Positions 1 through 8,382 of a stretch of 64,000 bases of DNA are shown one piece after another (position 1 is the stretch's first letter; the number at the start of each line of letters is the position of its first letter). Both the position numbers and the translations under genes were made by a program. The notes under the pieces are model-generated. The model worked only from the letters and a program-made list of their open reading frames with translations, had not been told where the DNA came from and did no database searches. Origin of the DNA: Bacteroides sp. (lineage in GTDB: Bacteria > Bacteroidota > Bacteroidia > Bacteroidales > Muribaculaceae); the NCBI GenBank assembly GCA_014802435.1, contig JAAVCG010000005.1, positions 276,354 to 340,353 on the forward strand. The letters are read 5' to 3'.

Positions 1-8
1 AAGAATTC

Positions 9-1670
9 GTGAATTGGATTTATTCTATATTTACTGAGCAGACTCCTCTGCAGGCTGTGATTGTTCTGTCAATAATCATAGCTGTTGGTCTTGGACTTGG
101 TAAAATCAAGGTCTGGGGCGTTTCGCTTGGTGTGACATTTGTGTTTTTCGTTGGTATTCTTGCCGGACACTTGGGATTTGCCATAGATCCTCAAATGTTG
201 CAGTATGCTCAGAGTTTTGGCCTCGTATTGTTCGTCTATGAGCTTGGTTTGAAGGTTGGCCCGGGATTTTTCTCCTCATTTCGTTCCGGCGGAATCAAGC
301 TCAATATGCTTGCCCTATTGACTGTGCTTCTCGGCACCGGATTTGCCATTTTTCTGTCGTATGCTTTCAGTGTTCCTATGGCCGATATGGTTGGTATACT
401 CAGTGGCGCGACGACTAATACTCCGGCTCTTGGTGCCGCTCAGGAAACCCTCACCCAGCTTGGTAAGCCCGCTGCCGGAGCTGCTCTTAGCTGTGCTGTG
501 ACCTACCCTCTTGGCGTTGTGGGCGTTATTCTCGCGTTTGCAATCGCTAAAAAGCTCTTTGTCAGGCCGCAGGACTTATGTGTTGATAAGCATGAAGACC
601 ATAATCAGACCTATATTGCTGCTTTTCAGATTCATAACCCCGGTGCTTACCATAAGCCTATTCGTGAAATTGCCGCCTGCGGACACCATAAGTTTGTGAT
701 TTCCAGACTTTGGCGCGATGGAAAAGTCTTCATTCCTAATTCTGATACAATCCTGGAGCCTGATGACAGATTGCTTGTTATCACAACAGAAAGTGAAGCT
801 CCCGCTCTGACAATTCTCTTTGGCGAACAGGAACAAAAAGACTGGAACAAGGAAGATATTGACTGGAATGCGATTGATTCATCGCTGGTTTCAAAGCATG
901 TTATAGTCTCCCGCTCTGAAATCAACGGACGCCGTCTCGGCTCACTCCGTTTGCGCAATAGTTACGGAATCAACATTACCCGAGTGCTTCGTGCCGGTGT
1001 GCAACTGCTGGCTACTCCTGAACTTCGTCTTCAGTTAGGCGACCGTCTGACCGTTGTCGGTGAAGCCAAGGCAATTGAAAACGTCGAGAAAGTCCTTGGA
1101 AATGTTGACACAGACCTCAAGGAACCTAACCTTGCAGCAATTTTTATTGGCATCGTGCTCGGTCTTATTCTCGGTTCTATCCCCTTCTACATTCCCGGCA
1201 CGGATACTCCGATTCGCCTCGGATTGGCCGGCGGACCTATTATTATGGGTATTCTCGTAGGCCGCTTTGGCGTGAATTTCCATTTGGTCACTTACACAAC
1301 ACGCTCGGCTAACCTTATGCTTCGCGGAATCGGCCTGTCGCTCTTCCTTGCGTGTCTCGGACTCAGCTCAGGCGCTGATTTCCTTGATACGATTATGCGC
1401 GCTGAAGGTCCGCTATGGATTGCCTTGGGCTTTGCCATCACATTGATTCCTGTTGTCCTGATGGCTCTTCCGGCAATGCGTCTTTGGAAAGTTGACTTCG
1501 GCTCTGCCTGCGGTATGCTTGCCGGAGCCATGGCAAACCCTATGGCGTTGACCTTTGCGAATGAAAATGCTGACAGTGACAATCCCGCCGTTGCCTACGC
1601 TACGGTCTACCCTCTCTCCATGTTTCTACGAGTCATCATAGCGCAAATCCTCGTAATCATTTTCGTATAA
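9..1670 (+). CDS. YidE/AspT-family putative transporter
   Basis: Predicted inner-membrane transporter of the aspartate:alanine exchanger/YidE family, 553 aa. It has the family's duplicated layout: a hydrophobic N-terminal half (about residues 1-180), a cytoplasmic middle with two RCK_C/TrkA_C-like domains (about 200-370) and a second hydrophobic half (about 375-553). The signature motif occurs in both halves, as GATTNTPALG near residue 133 and GAMANPMALTF near residue 508. The start is GTG at 9 giving MNWIYS, which matches the usual N-terminus of Bacteroidetes homologues, so the gene is probably complete although only 8 upstream bases are visible. The substrate cannot be read from sequence; amino-acid exchange is only the family precedent. 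A strong hairpin follows directly after the stop. Confidence 0.85.
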   Translation: MNWIYSIFTEQTPLQAVIVLSIIIAVGLGLGKIKVWGVSLGVTFVFFVGILAGHLGFAIDPQMLQYAQSFGLVLFVYELGLKVGPGFFSSFRSGGIKLNMLALLTVLLGTGFAIFLSYAFSVPMADMVGILSGATTNTPALGAAQETLTQLGKPAAGAALSCAVTYPLGVVGVILAFAIAKKLFVRPQDLCVDKHEDHNQTYIAAFQIHNPGAYHKPIREIAACGHHKFVISRLWRDGKVFIPNSDTILEPDDRLLVITTESEAPALTILFGEQEQKDWNKEDIDWNAIDSSLVSKHVIVSRSEINGRRLGSLRLRNSYGINITRVLRAGVQLLATPELRLQLGDRLTVVGEAKAIENVEKVLGNVDTDLKEPNLAAIFIGIVLGLILGSIPFYIPGTDTPIRLGLAGGPIIMGILVGRFGVNFHLVTYTTRSANLMLRGIGLSLFLACLGLSSGADFLDTIMRAEGPLWIALGFAITLIPVVLMALPAMRLWKVDFGSACGMLAGAMANPMALTFANENADSDNPAVAYATVYPLSMFLRVIIAQILVIIFV

Positions 1671-1706
1671 AAAAATTGAGATGGCATTTTAACCATCTCA
1701 ATTTTT
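1671..1706. terminator. Bidirectional terminator between yidE-like gene and aguB
   Basis: A perfect 14-base inverted repeat (AAAAATTGAGATGG and CCATCTCAATTTTT) around an 8-base loop, with A-run and T-run flanks on both sides. It lies between two convergent stop codons (1670 and 1707) and can serve both strands. Confidence 0.9.
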
Positions 1707-2582
1707 TTAGTCTAAGTAGCGGGATGTCAGTCCTGAATATGCATCGATGCGTCGGTCTCGGAGGAATGGCCACCAGCGGCGTACTTGCTCGCTTCGCTGC
1801 ATGTCAACGTTGACAACGGCTGTGGCTTCTTCGTCGCGCGGGAGCTGCTTTAGGAATTCGCCCTGAGGTCCGGCAATGAAGCTTGAGCCCCAGAAGGTTA
1901 TTCCGCCGGTTACTCCTGATGGGTCAGGCTCGTACCCTACCCTGTTGACGCTGACTACGGGCAAGCCATTGGCCACGGCATGGGCGCGCTGAATGGTAAT
2001 CCACGCCTCGCGTTGCCGCTCTTGTTCCTCCTTAGGGTCTGTGCTCTCGGTGCCGATAGCCGTTGGATAAATCAGCAATTCTGCCCCGCGGAGGGCCATA
2101 AGGCGCGCTGCTTCCGGATACCATTGATCCCAGCATACGAGCACTCCAAGTTTACCCACTGAAGTCTGAATCGGTTCAAAACCGAGGTCGCCGGGTGTGA
2201 AATAGAACTTTTCATAATAGGCCGGGTCATCGGGAATATGCATCTTGCGATATTTTCCGGCAATGGTGCCGTCTTTTTCAAACACAACGGCCGTGTTATG
2301 ATAAAGTCCCGGCGCGCGCTTCTCAAAGAGCGATGTGACAATAACGCAACCAATCTCGGCCGCCAAATGCCCGTAAAAGTCAGTTACTTCTGATGGAATC
2401 GGCATGGCCAATCCGCAAAGGTCAACGTTTTCAGTCTGGCAAAAATAGAGCGAATCGTGCAGCTCCTGGTTGACAATAAGTTCAGCGCCGTCAGCGGCAA
2501 GGGCACGCATTTTTTCGGCGAGACGACGGCGATTATCAGCAATATCGCCGGTGTTATGTTGTTGAATAATACCTATTTTCAT
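1707..2582 (-). CDS. aguB: N-carbamoylputrescine amidase
   Basis: Nitrilase-superfamily hydrolase, 291 aa, that converts N-carbamoylputrescine to putrescine, CO2 and ammonia, the second step of the agmatine route. The Glu-Lys-Cys triad is visible: Glu in NQELHDSLYF, Lys in KYRKMHIPDD and Cys in GVLVCWDQWYPE. The ATG at 2582 (MKIGIIQQ) is chosen because its ATGA overlaps the stop of aguA; a longer reading frame to 2660 would run into aguA and adds no family sequence. It is last in the metX-hom-aguA-aguB chain, and its pairing with agmatine deiminase makes the substrate assignment firm. Confidence 0.95.
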   Translation of the reverse strand: MKIGIIQQHNTGDIADNRRRLAEKMRALAADGAELIVNQELHDSLYFCQTENVDLCGLAMPIPSEVTDFYGHLAAEIGCVIVTSLFEKRAPGLYHNTAVVFEKDGTIAGKYRKMHIPDDPAYYEKFYFTPGDLGFEPIQTSVGKLGVLVCWDQWYPEAARLMALRGAELLIYPTAIGTESTDPKEEQERQREAWITIQRAHAVANGLPVVSVNRVGYEPDPSGVTGGITFWGSSFIAGPQGEFLKQLPRDEEATAVVNVDMQRSEQVRRWWPFLRDRRIDAYSGLTSRYLD

Positions 2583-3598
2583 AAAAAAGAAATTACAGAT
2601 GATGGAATTTGCATCGTGGCGCAATGGAGCGAGCCATGTTGCTGAACCAGTGCGCGGCAATCAATAGTGACGATTTCACGGTCAGGATAAACAATACGGA
2701 GCATATCTTCCGCTAACTTATCATTCAGACTTTGGCCATAAACAGGCAAGAGCACCGCATGTTCAAGCACCAGATAATTTGCATAAGTTGCCGGGAGGCG
2801 ATGACCTTCGTCGTCAAATATCGGGTCAGGCAATGGCAACTCAACGAGATTATAAGGTTCGCCATTAGCGTTAGTAAACGTGCGCAACTCATCGGCCATA
2901 GCCTTCAGGGGAGCGTAATGCTCGTCGTCGGGATTCTGACATCCGACGTAAACCAGCGAGTTTCCGGGAGCGAGACGACAAAGAGTGTCGACATGGCCGT
3001 CAGTATCATCGCCCGCGAGGCCTCCATTTGTAATCCAAAGGAGTTTGCGGGCGCAAAGACGCTCGAGTATAGCGGACTCCACTTGTTGCCGCGTCATCGG
3101 CTCATTGCGGTTTGGCGCCATCAGACAGTATTCCGTGGTCAGGAGTGTGCCCTGCCCGTCTGATTCAATCGATCCGCCTTCAAAAACCAGGTCTTTACAT
3201 GACCGGGGCATTGAGGAATATACCCCGCGCTTACCCAATCGGCGATTAACCTGATTATCAAAGTTAGCGGCAAATTTCAGGCCCCAACCGTTAAAGCGGA
3301 AGTCAAGCAGTTCATACCCATCAGAGGTATGAAGAGTTAAAGGTCCATAATCGCGAATCCACGTATCATTGGTCTCTTCATAAATCTTAAAAACTCCCTC
3401 GGGGAAGTTCTCATCAGCTAATTCGCTTTCCGGACCTATTAAAATTACGGATTCTCCCGCAGCAATAATCGCCGCGATAATTTCACGGTAACAAGCCCGA
3501 ACCTCGGCGAGCATGTAGTTCCAGTCTGTGGCGGAATGAGGCCAGGAGAGCATAACTGCTCCATGTTTTTCCCATTCAGCCGGAAATCTATTCGTCAT
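2579..3598 (-). CDS. aguA: Agmatine deiminase
   Basis: Guanidino-group hydrolase of the PF04371 family, 339 aa, that converts agmatine to N-carbamoylputrescine and ammonia. Visible family motifs are WIRDYGP near residue 83, FEGGSIESDG, the TDGHVDT segment with its catalytic Asp/His, and GSLHC near the C-terminus with the nucleophilic Cys at about residue 326. Length is normal. It overlaps the downstream aguB by 4 bases (ATGA) and its start lies inside the 3' end of the 77-aa gene. No arginine decarboxylase is in the window, so the agmatine source is not shown. Compare the shorter relative at 27171-27992. Confidence 0.95.
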   Translation of the reverse strand: MTNRFPAEWEKHGAVMLSWPHSATDWNYMLAEVRACYREIIAAIIAAGESVILIGPESELADENFPEGVFKIYEETNDTWIRDYGPLTLHTSDGYELLDFRFNGWGLKFAANFDNQVNRRLGKRGVYSSMPRSCKDLVFEGGSIESDGQGTLLTTEYCLMAPNRNEPMTRQQVESAILERLCARKLLWITNGGLAGDDTDGHVDTLCRLAPGNSLVYVGCQNPDDEHYAPLKAMADELRTFTNANGEPYNLVELPLPDPIFDDEGHRLPATYANYLVLEHAVLLPVYGQSLNDKLAEDMLRIVYPDREIVTIDCRALVQQHGSLHCATMQIPSSVISFL

Positions 3599-3821
3599 AA
3601 TCAGTCAATGTATCCCAAATAGAGGATTGATTTTCAATATATTCTTCGGCAAACTCCCGGAATCCGTCACGTTCCGAATAGCCTTCGGATTCACACCATT
3701 CAGCATACAGGGCTTTAAGGTCAGAATCTTCGTCCATCAGTCTGCGGAATTCACGGTTGGCCGGTTCAATACTCCTGAACGTTTTGAGGAGTTCGATAAA
3801 AAGGTCTGTAATGTTCTTCAT
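3588..3821 (-). CDS. Small acidic conserved-type protein, unknown function
   Basis: I do not recognise a function. The predicted product is 77 aa from the ATG at 3821 (MKNITDLF); the frame stays open upstream to about 3875 but would enter hom. It is rich in Glu and Asp, looks mostly helical and has no signal peptide or membrane segment. The start is 19 bases after the hom stop, and the 3' end overlaps the aguA start by 11 bases, so it sits firmly inside the operon. That placement, with preserved frame and spacing, argues that it is real. A regulatory or assembly role for a neighbouring enzyme would be a guess. Confidence 0.65.
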   Translation of the reverse strand: MKNITDLFIELLKTFRSIEPANREFRRLMDEDSDLKALYAEWCESEGYSERDGFREFAEEYIENQSSIWDTLTDYDE

Positions 3822-3840
3822 GTAGAGTAAGTAAACTTTA

Positions 3841-5040
3841 TTAGTCAGGCGGATAAGCCGCAACGAAGACATCACGCTCCCTGAGCTTGGATGCCACCTT
3901 ATGAAGCGACTCTAAAGAGGTTACTCCGACAACATAATTGAAGCCTTCGGAGATATATTTTTCGCTGATACTTTCAAAGTTGATCAGGTTAAGGTCTTCA
4001 GGCGATTGATAGCGGTAATAAACGCGGAAATGCACGTCATTAGTGAATTGCGGCAGGTCATTAGGGTGAGTCAGGCGCTTTTTGTACTCATACTTGTAGT
4101 CATACTGTGAGGCAGTAATGTCACTGAGAATGGCCGAACCGGTTGGGTATCCTCCCGCTCCTCTGCCAAACATAAACTGCTTGTCATAGTAGAGTCCCTT
4201 GATGACTACGCCGTTAAATTCATCGTCGACGCTATAGATATACTTATTGTCAGAAAGCAGCTGAGGAATAACGCAGGCAATTAATCGGCCGTCAGATAAT
4301 TTTTCAACGTGGCCAACGAGCTTGATTCGGCGATTCTTTTCGCGTGCGAAGTTAATGTCGCCCTGGCTCATGTGAGAGATGCCGAACGTAAAGATTTTGT
4401 CAGGATGAATATAGGTGCCAAAAGCATGAACCGTAATGATTATCAGTTTCGAGAGGGAATCCCATCCATCAACGTCAAGACTGGGGTCACTTTCAGCAAA
4501 ACCGGCCTCCTGAGCTTCCTTTAAGGCTGCCGCATAGGTCATTCCGTGATTAAATACCTTGGTCAAAATATAGTTTGACGACCCGTTGAGAATACCCTTG
4601 ACGCTGATAAGCAGCTCATTATCATAATATTCCTCCAGATTTCGAATAACGGGAATTGACCCGCAGGCTGAGGCATCATAAAGCAGTGTGGCCCCGGTCT
4701 CTTTCTGCAAATCAATCAATTCCGGAAGGTGAACGGCAAGCATCTTCTTGTTTCCGCTGACGGCGGCTTTACCCTCGCGAAGCGCGCGGGTAATTATCTG
4801 ATAAGATGCTGAGGCATCGTCAATCAGTTCAACAACCATGTTGATTTCAGGGTCATTGAAGATTTCGTCAGGATTATTGGTAAATGAAGCGTCTATTCCT
4901 CGGTCTTTATTAATATCCCTGACGCATATGCGTTTGATTTTCACTCCGTCGGGGCGAGTCGTCTCAAGTAAGCTGTGAAGGGCACGGCCAACGGTGCCGA
5001 ACCCGAAAAGACCAATAACCAATTTCTTGCGGCCGTTCAT
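3841..5040 (-). CDS. hom: Homoserine dehydrogenase
   Basis: Monofunctional NAD(P)-dependent homoserine dehydrogenase, 399 aa, that reduces aspartate semialdehyde to homoserine for threonine and methionine. The N-terminal Rossmann fold carries GLFGFGTVG near residues 11-19. The catalytic domain has NGSSNYILT and the EAQEAGFAESDPSLDVDG region. About 80 C-terminal residues after the catalytic domain could form an ACT-like regulatory segment, but I cannot show this. Its ATG overlaps the metX stop by 4 bases, so homoserine is made beside the enzyme that acetylates it. Aspartate kinase is encoded separately at 19555. Confidence 0.95.
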   Translation of the reverse strand: MNGRKKLVIGLFGFGTVGRALHSLLETTRPDGVKIKRICVRDINKDRGIDASFTNNPDEIFNDPEINMVVELIDDASASYQIITRALREGKAAVSGNKKMLAVHLPELIDLQKETGATLLYDASACGSIPVIRNLEEYYDNELLISVKGILNGSSNYILTKVFNHGMTYAAALKEAQEAGFAESDPSLDVDGWDSLSKLIIITVHAFGTYIHPDKIFTFGISHMSQGDINFAREKNRRIKLVGHVEKLSDGRLIACVIPQLLSDNKYIYSVDDEFNGVVIKGLYYDKQFMFGRGAGGYPTGSAILSDITASQYDYKYEYKKRLTHPNDLPQFTNDVHFRVYYRYQSPEDLNLINFESISEKYISEGFNYVVGVTSLESLHKVASKLRERDVFVAAYPPD

Positions 5041-6059
5041 TTCTCGATAAATTTCGTAATAATGTCAGTAAGTTTTTTATATTCAATCAGGAAGCCGTCA
5101 TGCCCGAAATCAGAGTCAATCAAGTGATACTCCACATCAGGAATATTCTCTACAAAAGGCTGATGATCCTCCGGCGGAAAGAGAATGTCAGAGGTGATTG
5201 CTATTACGGCAGTCTGCGGCTTGAAGCCTTTAAGGACTTCATCCATCGGTCCCCTGCCCCGCGCCACATCATGTGCATCAACGGCTCTGCTCAACCTATA
5301 ATAACTATAAGCATTGAATCGATTTTTCAATTTGTTGCCCTGATGTTGCTGATAAGTCTGCACTCTGCGTCGGAAAGGATTGTCAAGGTCCGTTTCAGCG
5401 CCGTTATCAGCCTGCGTTAAATCATAGGCCTGGCGTCCCCGATAACTTAACAGGGCGATGGAGCGGGCACAAGCAAGCCCATTGGCTCCGGCATCAGGCG
5501 AGTCCTGACCATAGGTGGGGTCTGATTCAATGGCCATGCGTTGGCTCTCATTGAAGGCCACAGCCCACGGCTTGGAAACAGGAGTGGTGGCTATCAACGC
5601 CACTTTTTCAGCAAAATCAGGCTCCATCAGAGCCCATTCCATACACTGAAAACCACCCAATGATGACCCTATCAGCAGCTTGACCCGATTAATGCCGAGT
5701 TTTGCAGCAAGAAGCTGATGAACGCGAACCATATCTCTGACGGTCATCTGCGGGAATCGGTCATAATACGGTGTGCCGCTCGCCGGATTCAGGCTCATCG
5801 GGCCTGTGGTGCCGTAATGTGACCCGAGTATGTTGGCGCATATTATAAAATACTTGGAAGGGTCAAGGAATCCACCCTCAACAACAGTATTTGGCCACCA
5901 ATCCGCAACGTCACTATTGGCCGTCAGGGCATGACATACCCAGATGACGTTGTCACGTTCGGCGTTCATCCGGCCAAACGTATGATATGCAATCTGAAGC
6001 TCCGGAAGGGTCGCTCCGGTTTCAAGCTGAAATTCTTTGTCGTAATTATAGATTTCCAT
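5037..6059 (-). CDS. metX: Homoserine O-acetyltransferase
   Basis: Alpha/beta-hydrolase-fold acyltransferase, 340 aa, that uses acetyl-CoA to make O-acetylhomoserine for methionine. The nucleophile elbow is GSSLGG, the catalytic His lies in FGHDGFLIE near the C-terminus, and the HALTANSD and LGSHYGTTGP segments are typical of MetX. The ATG at 6059 (MEIYNYD) is preferred over a TTG at 6074, because that TTG falls inside the -7 promoter box. First gene of the metX-hom-aguA-aguB chain. The last bases overlap hom by 4. Succinyl-CoA use cannot be excluded by eye, but MetX acetyl specificity is usual. Confidence 0.93.
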   Translation of the reverse strand: MEIYNYDKEFQLETGATLPELQIAYHTFGRMNAERDNVIWVCHALTANSDVADWWPNTVVEGGFLDPSKYFIICANILGSHYGTTGPMSLNPASGTPYYDRFPQMTVRDMVRVHQLLAAKLGINRVKLLIGSSLGGFQCMEWALMEPDFAEKVALIATTPVSKPWAVAFNESQRMAIESDPTYGQDSPDAGANGLACARSIALLSYRGRQAYDLTQADNGAETDLDNPFRRRVQTYQQHQGNKLKNRFNAYSYYRLSRAVDAHDVARGRGPMDEVLKGFKPQTAVIAITSDILFPPEDHQPFVENIPDVEYHLIDSDFGHDGFLIEYKKLTDIITKFIEK

Positions 6060-6071
6060 TGTCTGTGACCG

Positions 6072-6103
6072 CAAATTTACGAATTTTTCTTTTCTTTTGC
6101 AAA
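6072..6103 (-). promoter_or_regulatory. Bacteroidetes-type promoter of metX operon
   Basis: On the minus strand there is TTTG (6103-6100), 20 bases, then TAAATTTG (6079-6072). This matches the Bacteroides -33/-7 consensus. The box ends 12 bases before the metX ATG, so the leader should be only several bases long. Confidence 0.75.
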
Positions 6104-6176
6104 TTTGAACCTTTCAAACGAAGAATGTGTTATAATGGCAAAGAAACTATTAAATACTATTAAAGCTTTTGAAACT

Positions 6177-6656
6177 ATGAAAAAATTATTTTACACACTG
6201 ATGGTTTTGCCTTTACTGGCTACTCTTAGCGCCTGCTCCGATTCAGATAATGACCTGCCGGAAGTTGATATGCAAGTCACAATCAGTGGCGGCGTTCAGA
6301 ATCAAGATGACAACAAAATTTACGTCGAACAGGGCACCCCGTTAGTCGTTGAAAGCATTACGGCTGTGCCTCGCAACGGCAAGAAAACTACAATTGGCCT
6401 CACGACATACTACCTCAACGGACTGCCTCAGTATCAAACCGTAACCGTACCGTTCTCCTGCACATTGTCAACTGATGCCCTTGCCGTTGGTGAATATTCA
6501 TTCCAGATCAAGAGCGCCGTTTATCAGGTCGACAAGTCCGCAGCCTTCGTTCTGATGAGCTATGACCTCGTCGTTGAAGAACCCGAGCAGGACACTCCCG
6601 CAACTTATGGCCGCTCAATCGTTACCCCCGATACTCAGCAAGTAGCCGAACAGTAA
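6177..6656 (+). CDS. Putative lipoprotein, unknown function
   Basis: Predicted secreted lipoprotein, 159 aa. The ATG at 6177 (MKKLFYTLMV) starts a signal peptide with a lipobox ending LSAC, so Cys would be lipidated, followed by an acidic SDSDND stretch. The mature part looks beta-rich with no family I recognise; a Greek-key or Ig-like fold is possible. Longer starts at 6105 or 6135 would add charged residues before the signal peptide and are less likely. It stands alone between the divergent metX operon and a terminator. I see no clear -7 box of its own. Confidence 0.7.
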   Translation: MKKLFYTLMVLPLLATLSACSDSDNDLPEVDMQVTISGGVQNQDDNKIYVEQGTPLVVESITAVPRNGKKTTIGLTTYYLNGLPQYQTVTVPFSCTLSTDALAVGEYSFQIKSAVYQVDKSAAFVLMSYDLVVEEPEQDTPATYGRSIVTPDTQQVAEQ

Positions 6657-6689
6657 AAATCGCTCCCAATTTTTACAACATATAATATA

Positions 6690-6714
6690 GGCGTCTGATT
6701 TTCCGTCAGACGCC
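6690..6714. terminator. Bidirectional terminator
   Basis: A 9-base perfect stem GGCGTCTGA/TCAGACGCC with a 7-base loop, followed by TTATCTTTATTTT on the plus strand. It lies between the convergent stops at 6656 and 6721. Confidence 0.8.
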
Positions 6715-6720
6715 TTATCT

Positions 6721-8382
6721 TTATTTTGCAGTGGCTGTGGTGTTTGTCGTTCCGTTGGAAATCGTGTAACTGCTGCTCTTTTTAAGCTGAGGGAGGGAAA
6801 TCAACACCGGACCGCCATTCTGGCCGGGACCTCCGCCACCCGGGCCTCCGCCCCACCCCCCGGGACCCATCATCGGGGGCATGCCGCCGGGAGGAGGACC
6901 CATCATTGCCGGAGGAGCCGGGCGCCAGGAGGATGACGACGGGTTATATTCCGAAGGAATCTCGAAAGTAGCAAGAACCTCATCGCCGCTCTTAACTGTT
7001 AAGGTCTGACCGGCACTGACGGAGATTGAAGAAGTGAGATATGGCTGAGTGGATGCCAAAGTCGAGGGTACAGAGTTGTTTCCGCCGACACCTAAAATCA
7101 TGCCTCCGGTGAATACTACGGAGTATCCGCCCTCTTCATTCGCATCAATTCCACATTCGGGCGACCGGGAACCAAAGGCGCGCACAATTCCGCCGCTGAT
7201 ATACATATTCCCGTTCGAGTCAAGGCCATCGTTGGATTGGCCTATCGCAGTGACATTTCCCCCGGAAATGTACATATGGCTTGAAGAGTTTATTGCATCA
7301 TCATAGGCCTGAACAAAGACATTGCCGGCGGAAATGGTCAGAGTGGTCTTTGACTCTATTCCTTCAGCGCCGTTACCGGAAGTCTTAACGTTAATATCAC
7401 CTCCGGAAATCAAAATTTCGCCATCAACTTTAATCCCTTTGGGCGACGACTTCATGTCACTATTAAGGCGGTCCGTGTTTCCGGTATAGTTATGATTGAG
7501 CGATGAGCCGGAGTAGACGGCCATTCCGCCTGAGGTGACAACCCTTATTTCTCCGCCATTGATGGTCAGATTGTCGTCTACACTGATGCCTTTTCCTCCG
7601 CTGCCGGAGGCCGTTGCTGAAATTGTTCCACCTGAAATCAGCAGGTTCTTATCCGAGGCCAGACAGGCGGATGATTTCACTTTTGAATCAGTTGAGTCAT
7701 AAACGGCATTACCTGAAACCGAAGCTATGATTTCACCTCCGGAAATTTCCAGGTCATCATTTGACTTGATAGCTTTTTCGCCGGCAGCCTTGGCCGTTAC
7801 GGTCATCTTTCCGGTGCCGAGCAGTTCTGCCGGAGTTTTAATTCTCAAAGTCGGCTTATCAGAATCAACGCCGGATGAAAGGAAATTCTCTCCCTCAATT
7901 TTCATGTAAACCTTGCCGGTTCCGGTAAGGCTGACTGCCGCGTCATTATTATTCGAGATATTGAGGTTCTTGACCGTCAGATTGGCCGGCTCAGTAGCTT
8001 TCAGTGCAAATTGTCCCTGAGAACACTGCCCGCTGACGGAGATTGAAACAGGAATCTCAGCCGTGATTTTCACGTTGGTTCCATCAATCTCTGATTGAAT
8101 TTTTGAAGCTATGTCGCCCGGAATCTCCAGCATGACCTGCCCATCTGAAAACGTTACGATGATGTCAGAACTAATCACCGAACTGTCAACATAGATGCGG
8201 TCGCCATCCTTGAGTTCATAAATCTTACCCATTGCTGAAAATGAGGAGTTACCGGAAAAAGGTATCTCCCCAACCTTGTCAGTCGGCAACTTATAAGTTA
8301 TCGGTCCCTGACAAATATTAAGTGTTTCTGCCGAGGCTAAAATCGGAAGTAACAAAAGTGCAAACATATAATTTCGCTTCAT
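6721..8382 (-). CDS. Secreted beta-helix carbohydrate-binding-type protein (Cthe_2159/DUF4353-like)
   Basis: 553 aa with a signal peptide (MKRNYMFALLLLPILASA). From about residue 200 it carries a ladder of repeats built on ISGG followed by a short beta-strand, for example ISGGEIIASVSG, ISGGTISATASG, INGGEIRVVTSG, ISGGDINVKTSG and ISGGNVTAIGQS, which indicates a right-handed beta-helix. This fits the family named for Clostridium thermocellum Cthe_2159, a polysaccharide-binding protein; carbohydrate binding here is inferred from that. About residues 480-525 are a Pro/Gly/Met low-complexity tail, followed by a short Ser/Thr-rich C-terminus. The ATG directly abuts the stop of the upstream small gene, so the two are probably co-translated. 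No catalytic residues are evident. Confidence 0.75.
   Translation of the reverse strand: MKRNYMFALLLLPILASAETLNICQGPITYKLPTDKVGEIPFSGNSSFSAMGKIYELKDGDRIYVDSSVISSDIIVTFSDGQVMLEIPGDIASKIQSEIDGTNVKITAEIPVSISVSGQCSQGQFALKATEPANLTVKNLNISNNNDAAVSLTGTGKVYMKIEGENFLSSGVDSDKPTLRIKTPAELLGTGKMTVTAKAAGEKAIKSNDDLEISGGEIIASVSGNAVYDSTDSKVKSSACLASDKNLLISGGTISATASGSGGKGISVDDNLTINGGEIRVVTSGGMAVYSGSSLNHNYTGNTDRLNSDMKSSPKGIKVDGEILISGGDINVKTSGNGAEGIESKTTLTISAGNVFVQAYDDAINSSSHMYISGGNVTAIGQSNDGLDSNGNMYISGGIVRAFGSRSPECGIDANEEGGYSVVFTGGMILGVGGNNSVPSTLASTQPYLTSSISVSAGQTLTVKSGDEVLATFEIPSEYNPSSSSWRPAPPAMMGPPPGGMPPMMGPGGWGGGPGGGGPGQNGGPVLISLPQLKKSSSYTISNGTTNTTATAK

Noticed and set aside
6820..6930. Repetitive G/C-rich tract
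   Set aside because: It encodes the Pro/Gly/Met tail of the beta-helix protein; not a DNA-level repeat array.
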